A stretch of DNA of 64,000 nt from UBA9926 sp038131595 (GCA_038131595.1 JAYPPR010000001.1:62001-126000); one strand, 5' to 3'; counted from the stretch's first letter, positions 54,230 through 63,317 are shown. The notes: generated by a model not told the origin, from the letters alone. Numbers and translations are program-made.

Positions 54230-54448
54230 ATGAAAGTTGATATCCGTTACTGCGCGCAGTGAAACTATCGTCCCGAGGCAGACCGTGTGTCCGCAGAGAT
54301 TGCAGCAATACCGGGTATTGATCTCACCCTCCACGCTGAAGGCAAAGGCATATTCGACGTTGAAGTCGATGGCGCTTTGATCTTCTCCAAATATCAAGTC
54401 GGCCGCTTTCCAGAGGAAGGAGAGATTGCCCAACTCATTCGGTCTTAG
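54230..54448 (+). CDS. selW: SelW-like (Rdx family) selenoprotein with in-frame UGA
   Basis: The ATG at 54230 starts 72 codons ending in TAG at 54446. The codon at 54260-54262 is TGA (position 11). Read as selenocysteine it gives the redox motif C8-A9-Q10-U11 within MKVDIRYCAQ-U. The rest matches the SelT/SelW/SelH (Rdx) family closely: EADRVSAEIAAIPGIDLTL, then GKGIFDVEVDGALIFSKY and the final GRFPEEGEIAQLIRS. These thioredoxin-like proteins act in redox reactions, with the CxxU pair replacing CxxC. A hairpin with suitable spacing for a bacterial SECIS follows (54278-54294). The ribosome-binding site is weak. If UGA were a stop, only a 10-residue peptide would be made, which would not explain 61 conserved family codons downstream. 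Sel genes are not in this window. The sterol-desaturase-like gene follows 9 bases later. Confidence 0.85.
54278..54294 (+). promoter_or_regulatory. Putative bacterial SECIS hairpin of the SelW-like gene
   Basis: GC-A-GAC (54278-54283) pairs with GTC-C-GC (54289-54294) around the loop CGTGT (54284-54288), with one A.C mismatch. The apical loop starts 21 bases after the UGA and has G at its second position, as required of bacterial SECIS elements (a guanine among the first two loop bases, loop 16-37 bases from UGA). The stem is short, so the call rests on spacing and context. Confidence 0.55.
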
Positions 54449-54457
54449 GACAGGTCG

Positions 54458-55288
54458 TTGCTACTCGATTTAGACCAAGGTCGACTCGTCGTCTTTCTAG
54501 TAGGGCTGAGCCTGATCGCGCTGATCGAGGCTAAATTTTCCCACCGCGCACATTCCGGTTATTTCACCTGGCGATGGCTGATGCATTTAGGGATTGCTGG
54601 TTTCAATACCCTCGTGATGCGAGCGCTGGTGTTTGTCCCGTTGCTGCTCTGGCTGGTTCATTGCCAGGAGCAGGGATGGGGGCTGGCAAGGTGGCTTGGG
54701 CTGTCTGGCTGGGAGGAGTTCGTCATTTCGTTAGTGGTTCTCGATGCGCTCGATTACTGGTGGCATCGCTGGAATCATCGAGTGCCGTTACTTTGGCGAT
54801 TCCACAAGGCGCACCACGCCGACAATGAAATCGATGTGAGTACGGCGCTGCGTTTTCACCCTGGGGAACTCCTGATATCTGGTGGCATGAAGGCCATTTG
54901 GATTGTGCTGTGGGGACCTTCAGCGGTGGCCTGGTTTGTATTCGAAGCGGCGGTGAGCTTATCGGCGCAGTGGCATCACGCGAATATCGATTTGCCTGAC
55001 ACGGTGGAATCGAAGCTCAAACACTTCATCGTGACGCCTCGTTACCACGCCATGCACCACATGGTCGATCGCAGCCATGGTGATGCTTATTTCTCGACGG
55101 TGTTCAGTATCTGGGATGTTATCTGGAAGACTACGGGCACCTATCAAACCCGTGATGAGATGCGGGATGTAGCGTTGGGCCTTCCGGATGGGCGCGAAAC
55201 AGGTCAATCCGTGCTCGAGTGGATCATGGAGCCTGTGCGAAAGCGCAATCTAGCGCTTTCTCGACCGAAACCCAGCGAATCAGAGTGA
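54458..55288 (+). CDS. Sterol desaturase / fatty acid hydroxylase superfamily protein
   Basis: 276 residues from a TTG start, 9 bases after the selenoprotein stop, so the two are probably co-expressed. Three or four membrane helices carry the di-iron His clusters in family order: H103-x3-H107 (HRWNH), H116-x2-HH (HKAHH), H173-H174 (WHHAN) and H197-x2-HH (HAMHH). Members hydroxylate or desaturate sterols, hopanoids, carotenoids or fatty acids in the membrane with O2. The substrate is unknown. TTG is the only suitable start given the Met-less N-terminus LLDLDQGRLV. Confidence 0.92.
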   Translation: MLLDLDQGRLVVFLVGLSLIALIEAKFSHRAHSGYFTWRWLMHLGIAGFNTLVMRALVFVPLLLWLVHCQEQGWGLARWLGLSGWEEFVISLVVLDALDYWWHRWNHRVPLLWRFHKAHHADNEIDVSTALRFHPGELLISGGMKAIWIVLWGPSAVAWFVFEAAVSLSAQWHHANIDLPDTVESKLKHFIVTPRYHAMHHMVDRSHGDAYFSTVFSIWDVIWKTTGTYQTRDEMRDVALGLPDGRETGQSVLEWIMEPVRKRNLALSRPKPSESE

Positions 55289-55345
55289 TTGGATGGCATT
55301 CTCAAAAGGGAGCGCTATGATGAAGGAAAGAAGAGGACGGAAGAC

Positions 55346-55750
55346 ATGAAAAGAAATGACCAAACAGGACAGCGTTTTAGTGTGAAAGGATTGGTGCAGC
55401 TCGTGAGCATTACGATGGCGCTAGCGGGGCTATCCATGGGGCTTAAGGCCGCTGAGCATGGGGGCCAGGCCGCGAAAAGTAAGGCACCACAAGAGCATGG
55501 CGGTAAGGCGGCGAAGCCAAAGCACCAAGAGCACGGCGGCGAAGCTGCGAAGGCCAAAGGGCAAGAGCATGGTGGCAAAGCCGCTAAGCCCAAGGGCCAA
55601 GAGCACGGCGGCAAAGCGGCTAAGCCCAAGGGACAAGAGCATGGCGGAAAGGCTGCCAAGCCCAAAGGACAAGAGCACGGTGGCCAGGCCGCTAAGCCCA
55701 AGCGTCAGGAACATGGCGGCAAGGCTGCGCCCAAGCGCCAAGCATCATAA
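55346..55750 (+). CDS. Exported basic protein with eight EHGG-type repeats
   Basis: 134 residues from the ATG at 55346, preceded by GAGGACGG; a frame back to 55289 is open but only adds a hydrophilic leader. A hydrophobic segment (about residues 14-34, GLVQLVSITMALAGLSMGL) is a signal peptide or membrane anchor. From residue 37 to the end the protein is eight imperfect copies of a 12-residue unit, EHGGKAAKPKGQ, rich in Lys, Ala, Gly and one His per unit. No fold is recognisable. The repeated His might bind metal and the Lys might bind polyanions such as DNA, RNA or polysaccharide; both are guesses. It lies between the desaturase-like gene and a small exported protein. Confidence 0.82.
   Translation: MKRNDQTGQRFSVKGLVQLVSITMALAGLSMGLKAAEHGGQAAKSKAPQEHGGKAAKPKHQEHGGEAAKAKGQEHGGKAAKPKGQEHGGKAAKPKGQEHGGKAAKPKGQEHGGQAAKPKRQEHGGKAAPKRQAS
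55454..55747. repeat. 36-bp coding repeat of the EHGG protein
   Basis: Eight copies of a 36-bp unit encoding EHGGKAAKPKGQ-type repeats. Copies 4 to 6 are identical at protein level, and DNA differences are mostly synonymous, so recent expansion with selection on the peptide is likely. Confidence 0.9.
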
Positions 55751-55782
55751 GTTGGTAGCCAAGAGTTAGGGAGTTCCCAACT

Positions 55783-56244
55783 TTGAATTGGCGAGGTCGA
55801 TACATCCCTCGGGTGCTTGGAGTGTTGCTGGTCTGGATAGGCGGGGTGGTCTCAGCAGAGACCAACGAACCCTTGATGTTTTATGCAGAAGACATCAAAG
55901 CCGCGATGCAGGTTCATCTAGAGAAGACGCTGGATGAAGACGGAGTATTTCACCTTGTGGATGATGTCACGGGCGAGGCGCTCAAGCTGACGTTCATGCA
56001 GGTGCATGATCCCGTTCGACAGATGGATGGTGATGTGTATTTCGCGTGCACGGATTTCCACCCAATCGGCGAGGTGGATCGAGTTTACGACATCGACTTT
56101 TGGTTGAGGCCGGTAAATGGTGAGCTAACGGTGTTTCGTACCAAGGTTCATAAAGAGCCCCGCCAGTCGCTGTTCGGTTGGTACAAACATCCAAGATATA
56201 CCTTTGTTGGCGACGATATCGAATATCTGTACGAATCGGATTGA
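55783..56244 (+). CDS. Small exported protein of unknown function
   Basis: 153 residues from a TTG start with AGGGAG 10 bases before. The first 24 residues form a signal peptide (VLGVLLVWIGGVVSA then ETNEP). The mature domain is acidic and hydrophilic, with VFHLVDDVTGEALKLTFMQVHD, DVYFACTDFH and DIDFWLRPVNGELTVFRTKVH suggesting a mostly beta fold. I do not recognise the family. It follows the EHGG-repeat gene after 32 bases, so the two may work together outside the cytoplasm. Confidence 0.7.
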   Translation: MNWRGRYIPRVLGVLLVWIGGVVSAETNEPLMFYAEDIKAAMQVHLEKTLDEDGVFHLVDDVTGEALKLTFMQVHDPVRQMDGDVYFACTDFHPIGEVDRVYDIDFWLRPVNGELTVFRTKVHKEPRQSLFGWYKHPRYTFVGDDIEYLYESD

Positions 56245-56419
56245 TCGGGCTGGTCGCTAAGCTCCAATACCCTAAGTACATCGGATAACAGGATCAGTCC
56301 GCTTGACGTAGTTGGTTTGTGCCTTCACTAGATTGTTTCAAACAAAAGAGATTAAACTTAAGTTACACAGAAGAAGTGATTCAAAAGAAGTGATGGATAG
56401 AAACAGGGGTGAATCAACA

Positions 56420-57289
56420 ATGCCGATAAGTGTACTAGGGTTCTATGCAGCACTGGTGCTGTGGGGCGTCCTTATCGCTCGCGGATTGAGCCGTCCTAAA
56501 GAGTGGTCACTAGTTGCCGCAATCGGGCTGGTGCTCTTACTCTTTTTGAACGTGCGTTACCTCATCGAGGGCGCGCCTGCGGGTATTGCGTTCTTTGTGA
56601 GCCTCTATGACGTGTTCGACAATTTGGGGTTGGCAATGGGCGAAACTCCTGCCGCCATGGCCGCTTGTGCAGGCAATGCCTGCTCGCTTTGGGGCGACAC
56701 TTACACCCTGCATCAAAGTTGGGGAGTGGCTTTTTTCGATCGGTTTGTGTCAGCGCCTGCACTAAGAACCAATGCGCTCTATATCCATCTCGCGTGTAAC
56801 TCCGTGGCTTTTATTTTGATGCATGTGCAGCTCCTTTGGTCTGACAGAGCAGCGCGCGTCATATCGCACGCCTGGCTCGGGCGGCTAACAATGATTTTCC
56901 TGACGATTGGGACCGTCGCTGCGCTCTATCTTGCTAGTGAGCATGACGCCGTGAAGGAATATGGCGGGATTTGGGCGGAATGGGGCTTTTACTCGATGTC
57001 GCTCTGTGTGTTTGGCGCCGCCATGATGGGTTGGCGCATGGCGAGACGAGGCGATTGGGCCATGCATCGGGTGTGGATGATTCGCTTCGCCGGCGCAATG
57101 TACGGCGCCTTTTGGCTATTTCGTGCGCTGCTGGTGGTAACGGGGCCGTTGTTTCGGGAGTGGGAGACCGCATCCCTCCTGATTTCTATTTGGGCATCGG
57201 CCCCCCTTGGGCTACTGATTGCTGAGGGCTTGCGCCGCAGGTGGGAAAGCCGGTCATCGAAGGCAAGCGCGGTCAGCCTTTCATCCTGA
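56420..57289 (+). CDS. DUF2306-like integral membrane protein
   Basis: 289 residues from the ATG at 56420; longer frames to 56312 have poorer start context. About seven membrane helices. The HVQLLW, GRLTMIFLTIG, MHRVWMIRFAGAMYGAFWLFRALL and LLISIWASAPLG segments follow the DUF2306 pattern, which has conserved His and Arg in membrane helices. Function is unknown; a haem-binding role is often suspected for such His-containing helices. It follows the exported-protein gene by 175 bases. Confidence 0.7.
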   Translation: MPISVLGFYAALVLWGVLIARGLSRPKEWSLVAAIGLVLLLFLNVRYLIEGAPAGIAFFVSLYDVFDNLGLAMGETPAAMAACAGNACSLWGDTYTLHQSWGVAFFDRFVSAPALRTNALYIHLACNSVAFILMHVQLLWSDRAARVISHAWLGRLTMIFLTIGTVAALYLASEHDAVKEYGGIWAEWGFYSMSLCVFGAAMMGWRMARRGDWAMHRVWMIRFAGAMYGAFWLFRALLVVTGPLFREWETASLLISIWASAPLGLLIAEGLRRRWESRSSKASAVSLSS

Positions 57290-57386
57290 TCTCGCACGCG
57301 TGACTGCGAGTTGCTTGGGGGGTCACGTCGCCCGCTCCGAGGCGAGCGCCCTGCGATGGGCGGGCTGGACAGAATAGAAATAGAGA

Positions 57387-58967
57387 ATGAGCAGTATGAG
57401 TAAAGATCACGCCAGAGCCATGACCGTTTCTGGGTTGATGCGTCAGGCAGCGAGGTACAACGCGAACAGGATTGCCGTGATCGAGGGCGCTCGATCACTG
57501 ACCTTCAGTGAGGCCTTTGATCGAGGGGTGCGACTCGCCAATGGGTTACTGGCCAAGGGATTCGCGCCCGGTGATCGTATCGCGGTTCTCGAGGACAACA
57601 GCCTTGAATCACAGGATATGTTTCTTGGGGCAGCGCTAGCAGGATTGGTTCGAGTACCGCTTTATGCCCGCAATGCGATGCCAAGTCACGTCCACATGGT
57701 GTCGCACACGGGCTGTAAAGGCATGGTGGTGAGCAGTCAGTACGAGAGCGAGGGACGGTCGCTCATTGATCAAGTCAGTGGAATGGATTTGTTCCTATGC
57801 CGAGATGGTGACTATGAATCCTGGCTCTCCGCTCAATCCTCTGTTGACCCCGAGATTTCGGTAGCCGAGTCCGATTGGTTCATTATCAGGCACACCGGCG
57901 GCACAACCGGTAAGCCCAAAGGGGTGGCGTATAGCCACCGCACTTGGCTCGATGCAGGTCGGGATTGGTTTTATAACTTTCCCCCTATGGACCCAGACGA
58001 TGTTTGTCTGCATGTAGGGCCCATTTCTCATGGTAGCGGCTACCTCTATACCCCAACCTGGCTTGCTGGCTGCGCGAATCACTTGATGTCTGAATTTGAT
58101 CCAGAGGCGGTGCTTCGAGCGATGGCAGATGGTCGGGGCAGCTTCATGTTCATGGTGCCATCCATGCTGAACCAAGTCGTTCGGCATCCATTGGCCAAAA
58201 CCCTGACCTATCCAGCGCTCAAAGTGATTCAAATTGGTGGCGCTCCCATTGCGGATGAAACCGCGCTCATGGGAAGGGAAGTGTTCGGCGATGTGCTTTA
58301 TCAGGGCTTTGGGCAAACAGAGGCAGTGCCGGTGTGCATGATGGGCCCCAGCGAATGGTTTTCTTCTGTTGAGGGGTCTGAGCCGCTTCGTTCGGCGGGT
58401 CGAGTCCTCCCTTATGCTTATTTGGAGATCCGCGACCAAGATCAGCCAGAGCGCGAACTGCCGCTTGGTGATGAGGGTGAGATTGCCATTCGATGCGATG
58501 GGCAGATGCTGGGCTTTTGGGACAACGATGATGCCACGGCTGAGCGGATGACGGGTGACGGGTTTGTACTGACCGGAGACATTGGGCGGATCGATAGCAA
58601 TGGCTACCTTTACGTGCTCGATCGCAAGGACGACATGATCATATCGGGCGGTTTCAATATTTGGCCCGCTGAACTTGAGAACGTCATTTTGGATTATCCA
58701 GGGGTAGAAGAAGTCGCCGTATTTGCAGTGCCCAGCGAGCAATGGGGCGAATCCCCGGTTGCGGTGTGCGTGGTGGCGGATCCCTCTCAGTTCGAAGCCG
58801 AAGCCATCATCGAGCAATGTAAAACAAGGCTCGGCTCCTACAAAAAGCCCAGCCAAGTGATCTTCCAGGAGGCACCGCTGCCCAAAAGCCCGGTAGGCAA
58901 AGTGCAGCGCAAGGTGTTGCGCGAGCAGTTCTGGGGCAATGGCGGGCGTCGCGTCGCGGGCAGTTAG
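57387..58967 (+). CDS. AMP-dependent acyl-CoA synthetase/ligase
   Basis: 526 residues of the ANL superfamily. The phosphate loop RHTGGTTGKPKGVAYSH, the YQGFGQTEAVP segment, LTGDIGRIDSNGYLYVLDRKDD, and the C-terminal SGGFNIWPAELE and PKSPVGKVQRKVLRE with catalytic Lys are all in order. It activates a carboxylic acid via acyl-AMP to the CoA thioester. The substrate could be a medium-chain, aromatic or terpenoid acid. A start at the second Met (57396) is possible. It precedes the cupin gene by about 120 bases. Confidence 0.95.
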   Translation: MSSMSKDHARAMTVSGLMRQAARYNANRIAVIEGARSLTFSEAFDRGVRLANGLLAKGFAPGDRIAVLEDNSLESQDMFLGAALAGLVRVPLYARNAMPSHVHMVSHTGCKGMVVSSQYESEGRSLIDQVSGMDLFLCRDGDYESWLSAQSSVDPEISVAESDWFIIRHTGGTTGKPKGVAYSHRTWLDAGRDWFYNFPPMDPDDVCLHVGPISHGSGYLYTPTWLAGCANHLMSEFDPEAVLRAMADGRGSFMFMVPSMLNQVVRHPLAKTLTYPALKVIQIGGAPIADETALMGREVFGDVLYQGFGQTEAVPVCMMGPSEWFSSVEGSEPLRSAGRVLPYAYLEIRDQDQPERELPLGDEGEIAIRCDGQMLGFWDNDDATAERMTGDGFVLTGDIGRIDSNGYLYVLDRKDDMIISGGFNIWPAELENVILDYPGVEEVAVFAVPSEQWGESPVAVCVVADPSQFEAEAIIEQCKTRLGSYKKPSQVIFQEAPLPKSPVGKVQRKVLREQFWGNGGRRVAGS

Positions 58968-59087
58968 CAGGAGCGACCGTAATGGCTCATATATTGGTTG
59001 CGGTTATCCGCCATTGACATCGCTCGCTAATCTGGCACAAATAGAACTAAGGAAATGGACAGTCATCGATCCAAAGGAGGGGGCACC

Positions 59088-59636
59088 ATGGGACTTAATT
59101 TAGCGGCAATGGAAAAAATCACGGCCGATGTGCAAATGAACGACCTGAAGTGGGTCGAGGTAGGTGAAGGATCCTACTTTAAGGTGCTTACGGTACATGA
59201 GCCCACAAATACTGTAGCGTTCAGCTACAAAATGGATGCCGGCGCGCCAGACTTCCCAAGTCACTTCCACATCTGTCGGGCTATGGCTTGGACGATTCGC
59301 GGGTGGTATGGGTATCGCGAGTCAGAAAACCCGGTTGAAAGCCGGATTCATACGGGGATGTTTTCTTATGAGGCGGCTGGGTCATTTCATACCCCCTACA
59401 GCGATTGTCCAGAGGGTTTTGAAACTGTTGGTATTTTTGAGGGCGATACGGAAGTGCTCCTGCAAAACCATGCAGAGCCCGATCCAAACTCTGAGCGAAT
59501 CGGTGATCTGCTGGTGGGTGACTTTATCGAGTGGTCCAGCCCGGCAACGCATATTGTCCATAAAGATGGCACCATCACTGGAAGCCCGACGTTCAAATAC
59601 GACTTCACGGGTGGAGTGAACGCTTTCAAGGTGTAG
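59088..59636 (+). CDS. Cupin-domain protein (ChrR/2,4-dihydroxyacetophenone-dioxygenase-like)
   Basis: 182 residues from the ATG at 59088 with AAAGGAGGGG close before it. Beta-rich cupin fold: SHFHICRAMAWTIRGWYGY gives the first metal-binding His pair, followed by MFSYEAAGSFHTP with a further His. Similar cupins include dioxygenases that cleave hydroxyacetophenones and anti-sigma-factor-type sensors. The CoA ligase upstream and the amidohydrolase downstream (65 bases) are suggestive but not proof of an aromatic route. Confidence 0.85.
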   Translation: MGLNLAAMEKITADVQMNDLKWVEVGEGSYFKVLTVHEPTNTVAFSYKMDAGAPDFPSHFHICRAMAWTIRGWYGYRESENPVESRIHTGMFSYEAAGSFHTPYSDCPEGFETVGIFEGDTEVLLQNHAEPDPNSERIGDLLVGDFIEWSSPATHIVHKDGTITGSPTFKYDFTGGVNAFKV

Positions 59637-59700
59637 TGGTAACGCACCCGGTCATGAAAGGCGCCTTTCTCTTTTTAGGTAACTAATCTGAATTGACAAC

Positions 59701-61261
59701 ATGGCAATCCAATCAGTGATCATCAATCTGGCTGCGCTAATCACCTGCTTGGTATCGGTTACGTCTTATGCGCTAGCCACCAAAGAGCGCGATGATCAAC
59801 CCATCGCTCAACCTGAGCTTACGGTAGTTCAAGGCGGCCTCGTCGTTGATGGAACAGGTGCCCCGGCTTTCGAGGGTGATGTATGGATAAGAGGTCGCTT
59901 GATTGAGAAAGTCACTCAGGGCGACAGAGAGCCAGTGCCTTTTGACGCGAGAGTCATCGACGCGCATGGTCGTGTAGTTGCGCCTGGATTTGTCGACCCG
60001 CACAGTCATGGTGACCCGCTTATTACCCCCGCATTTGAGAACTTTCTGGCACAGGGCGTGACGACCATCACGCTCGGCCAGGATGGCAGTAGTCCAGTGG
60101 TCGTAGGATTCCCAGCACTGTATGAGCAATACGAGGAGCTAGGGCTTGGCGTGAACATCGCTATGTTTGTCGGTCACGGTAGTTTACGTGCCGCAACCTC
60201 GATTGACAAAATCCAGATCCAAGTCCTGCTGAGATTGAGGAGATCGCTGCGCTGCTTGATACGGCGCTGGACCATACCTTTGGCATGAGCAGTGGTCTTG
60301 AGTACCACCCAGGGCTCTGGGCGAGCGAGCCCGAATTGATCAGGCTTGCGAAGGTGGTGGGTAACCGCAATCGAGTCATCATGAGCCACCTCAGAAGCGA
60401 GGATGATGAGGACCTAGACGCTGCAATTGAAGAACTCGTTCGGCAAGGTCAGTTTGCGAAGGTTCATGTCGCGCATATCAAGTCGGTCTACGGAAAGGAT
60501 GCCGGTCGAGGGCAGCAAATTATTTCGAACCTAGCAGCGGCGCGCGCGTCGGGAGTCGATATTACGGCGGATTTTTACCCCTACAATGCAAGCTACACGA
60601 GTGTGTCTTTAGTATTTCCGGTATGGGCAAAAACGGTTCCGGACTTTGAGCAAACTAAAGGTCTGAGGCGTGCCGAATTACTTGATCACTTGAGGTGGCG
60701 CGTTAATGCCAGAAACGGGCCAGGGCCATGTTGCTGGCAAACGAACCCTATACAGGGCTCACACTAGAGGCGGTTGCTCAACAATTGGGTAAACCTTTTG
60801 AAGAAGTTTTGATGGATGACTTAGGCCCAGGCGGCGGTTCAGCTGCCTACTTCGTCATGAATGACGCGCTGCAAACCTCGTTGCTCCAGGGAGAAATGAT
60901 TATGGTGGGGTCTGACGGCAGTCCTTCGGGTTTTCACCCGCGTGGGCATGGAACAGTAGCTCGCATAATCCAGCGATTTGTTTATGCGAATCAGACACTT
61001 AGCCTAGAGCAAGCCATAAAAAAAATGACCTCAATGCCTGCAGAAGTCTTGGGCCTAAACAATCGGGGTTCTATCGCGTCCGGAAAAATAGCGGATATTG
61101 TTGTCTTCGATCCTCATCGAGTTAAGGAGACAGCGACCTATGCTGAACCTCATCAGTTGGCAGAGGGATTTGATTGGGTGCTTTTAGGTGGCGAAATCGC
61201 GAGGAAAAATGGGGTAACGCTCCCTGAGCGAAGAGGGCGAGTCCTTCGGCCCAATTGGTAA
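59701..61261 (+). CDS. Exported D-aminoacylase-like amidohydrolase, split by two -1 frameshifts
   Basis: About 520 residues across three frames. A signal peptide spans residues 1-26 or so (ending SYALA). The amidohydrolase N-terminal beta domain GGLVVDGTGAPAFEGDVWIRG precedes PGFVDPHSHGDP with metal ligands. At the A run near 60210 one missing A restores DKNPDPSPAEIEEIAALLD, and near 60725 one missing G restores NGPGAMLLANEPYTG. Later segments DGSPSGFHPRGHGTVARI and the C-terminal GRVLRPNW fit N-acyl-D-amino-acid deacylases. Both breaks are in homopolymers, as expected of sequencing error. It would deacylate N-acyl-amino acids in the periplasm. Confidence 0.85.
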
Positions 61262-61408
61262 CCGTTTTGTCAGGTTCTGACTGACGCGCTGCTGCTAGAT
61301 GTAAAGCCGCGTAGTGTGCTTGAGTCGAATCAAGGCTGATATTGCGCAAGTTTTTTTGTCTGGGCGTCCGTTTCGATTTGTTATTTGCCGACGAAAAAAA
61401 GGAGTTAC

Positions 61409-62870
61409 TCAAGGTTGGATGGGGTAAGACTTCGTACTGATCCTCCAGATGCTGGCTCCTACGTCGTCGGCGACGAGTAAGGCGCCTGTGGAGTCCTCGA
61501 TAACTCCGACTGGTCTTCCTCTGGCTTCGCCTTTCTCGCTTAAAAAACCTTTGAGCAGTGGTTTGACCGTGCCTTTGACTTCACCATATTGCGAGACTTC
61601 GACGGCAATGACCTGATAGCCACTCCATGGGTTGCGATTCCAAGAGCCGCGTTGCGTGATTATGGCGTGTTGAGCCAGGCCAGGAATAGAAGGCGATGCA
61701 TAAAAAGGTGAGGCCCAAGGAGGCAGTGTGGGCGCCGAGTGCATAGTTGGGAACTTGCCTTGGTGCCACTACTCTATCTCGCCGTTCAGACTCTTCGGTT
61801 TTTTGTAAGTTCGGTGGTCCCGCGGGTGCCTTACCGTACTTCGTGTATTGAGTTATCTGGCTGACCCAGTCGCGCGGTACTCTTGGGTCCTCGAAGTTGC
61901 CCCAGTAGTGAGTGGGCCAGCCGAAATCATCTCCAGCATTGACCTGAGCAAGGTAGTCAGGCACGAGATCATTACCCAGCTGATCTCGCTCGTTGACGAC
62001 TGTCCAGAGAGTGTCCGTGGACGTATGCCAGGCCATGCCCACTGGATTGCGCAGCCCTTTAGCAAAAGGAGTGAGCTCGCGGGTATTTAGATCAAGTCGC
62101 CAAATGCCTGCTCGCCCAGTTTCGGCCTCTACTCCAAGTTCCCCGATGTTGCTGTTTGAACCAACAGCCACAAAGAGGGCTTCGCCGTTTGGGTGGGCGA
62201 GCAAGTTCTTGGTCCAATGACTATTAGGGGCTGCAGCGGGTAGTCTCGTAATTAGTTCGCCACGCTTGGTAATACTGGTATCACCGTTGGCGTAAGGGTA
62301 GGCAAGAATGGCGTCCGTATTCGCCACAAACAGCGTTTGACCAATAAGGGCCATACCAAATGGTGATTTGAGCCCTGTGATGAACGGAACTTGCAGATCT
62401 GCAATGCCGTCTTGATCGGTATCTCTCAAAAGCGTAATGCGATCCGCAGAGGGGTAACCCGAGCCCGTAAAGCGCATGATTCTTTTTGCGACCCAGGCGA
62501 GCACATTGCTGCGGCGGGACGACATTTGAGGTGCATCGGTTTCTGCAACGAGAATATCCCCATTGGGCAGAGCATGCAGCCAGCGAGGGTGGTCAAGACC
62601 TTGTGCGAAGGCTTGCACATCGTATCCTTCAGTGGGAGTAGGCCTCTCACCAGGTTTCCAACCTACAGCCTTCGACAGCTTCATGACAGGGAGCGTTTGC
62701 GGTTTGGGCGGTTTGAGTAGTGGAGCAGGTCCCCAGCCGTAAGCCATGTCGGGGTCGCCCGGCTCAACGGTTTGGCATCCAAGTAATGCGAACGATAGGG
62801 TGCTGACGGCAAGCACGTAGCGAAACATAGTGCGAGTACAGCCGGTGGGCGCTCGGAAGACCCGTTTCAT
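61409..62870 (-). CDS. Lipoprotein PQQ-type sugar dehydrogenase (L-sorbosone dehydrogenase-like), split by a +1 frameshift
   Basis: A beta-propeller of about 485 residues. At TTTTTATG near 61698 the sequence has one surplus T; removal joins GLTFYASPSIPGLAQ to the rest, ending near GASIWRISTKSYPIQP. The start is uncertain: ATG 62870 or 62828 gives a lipoprotein signal with lipobox ALLGC. Blades include HPRWLHALPNGDILVAETDAP, SPFGMALIGQTLFVANT, GLRNPVGMAWH and LPPWASPFYAS, as in GDH-like PQQ dehydrogenases. It would oxidise a sugar or alcohol and pass electrons to the periplasmic chain. The stop is about 150 bases from the convergent aminoacylase gene. Confidence 0.85.
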
Positions 62871-62921
62871 AAATGACAATTTGAGACCGCTCGTTTTGTC
62901 TCTGATTAGATCGTGGCTCAT

Positions 62922-63317
62922 TTTATGTTTTACGACGAACGCCAGGAAGCGATTGATGAGGGGATGAGTAAATCAGCCTTGTCTCGTGAACTGAGACAAT
63001 CGCCGAGGGCTTCCTCACAAAAAATTACGGGCAAGGCCGCCTTGCGCACAGACAAATGGTCTTTGATCGGCAGCATCGACCAAACATGGGAAGGTGGACT
63101 TAGCATCGCCGTTAGCTCTGGGCCTCGGCAGGTGTAGGGTGTGAGGGAGGCCCGCAAACAGGATGATCTTCTTCTTTGAAGTGGATTAAGGAAGCGCGCT
63201 TGTTGCCAGTTGCGTAGTTAGAGTGAAAGCTGGTTTGTAGAAAGGTTATGGTCGACTAATCGATTTCAGCTTTGCAGTCACGCTATGATGCTCGGTAAAT
63301 TGGCTGGATGGAAAACT
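62922..63317. other. Divergent intergenic region
   Basis: About 400 bases between the leftward sugar-dehydrogenase-like gene and the rightward ABM gene. Open frames (for example 62913-63137 on the plus strand) lack ribosome-binding sites and recognisable domains. I see no repeat or clear promoter. Confidence 0.4.

Noticed and set aside
54230..54262. The SelW-like frame as a 10-residue peptide ending at TGA
   Set aside because: The 61 codons after TGA encode the rest of an Rdx-family protein with the expected motifs, so a stop at 54260 does not explain the sequence.
55315..55701. Minus-strand frame with PCSCPLGLAALP repeats opposite the EHGG gene
   Set aside because: It is the antisense of the 36-bp coding repeat; the plus-strand frame has a signal peptide and a ribosome-binding site.
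62913..63137. Small rightward open frame between the sugar-dehydrogenase-like and ABM genes
   Set aside because: It overlaps the leftward gene's start region, has no ribosome-binding site and shows no recognisable features.
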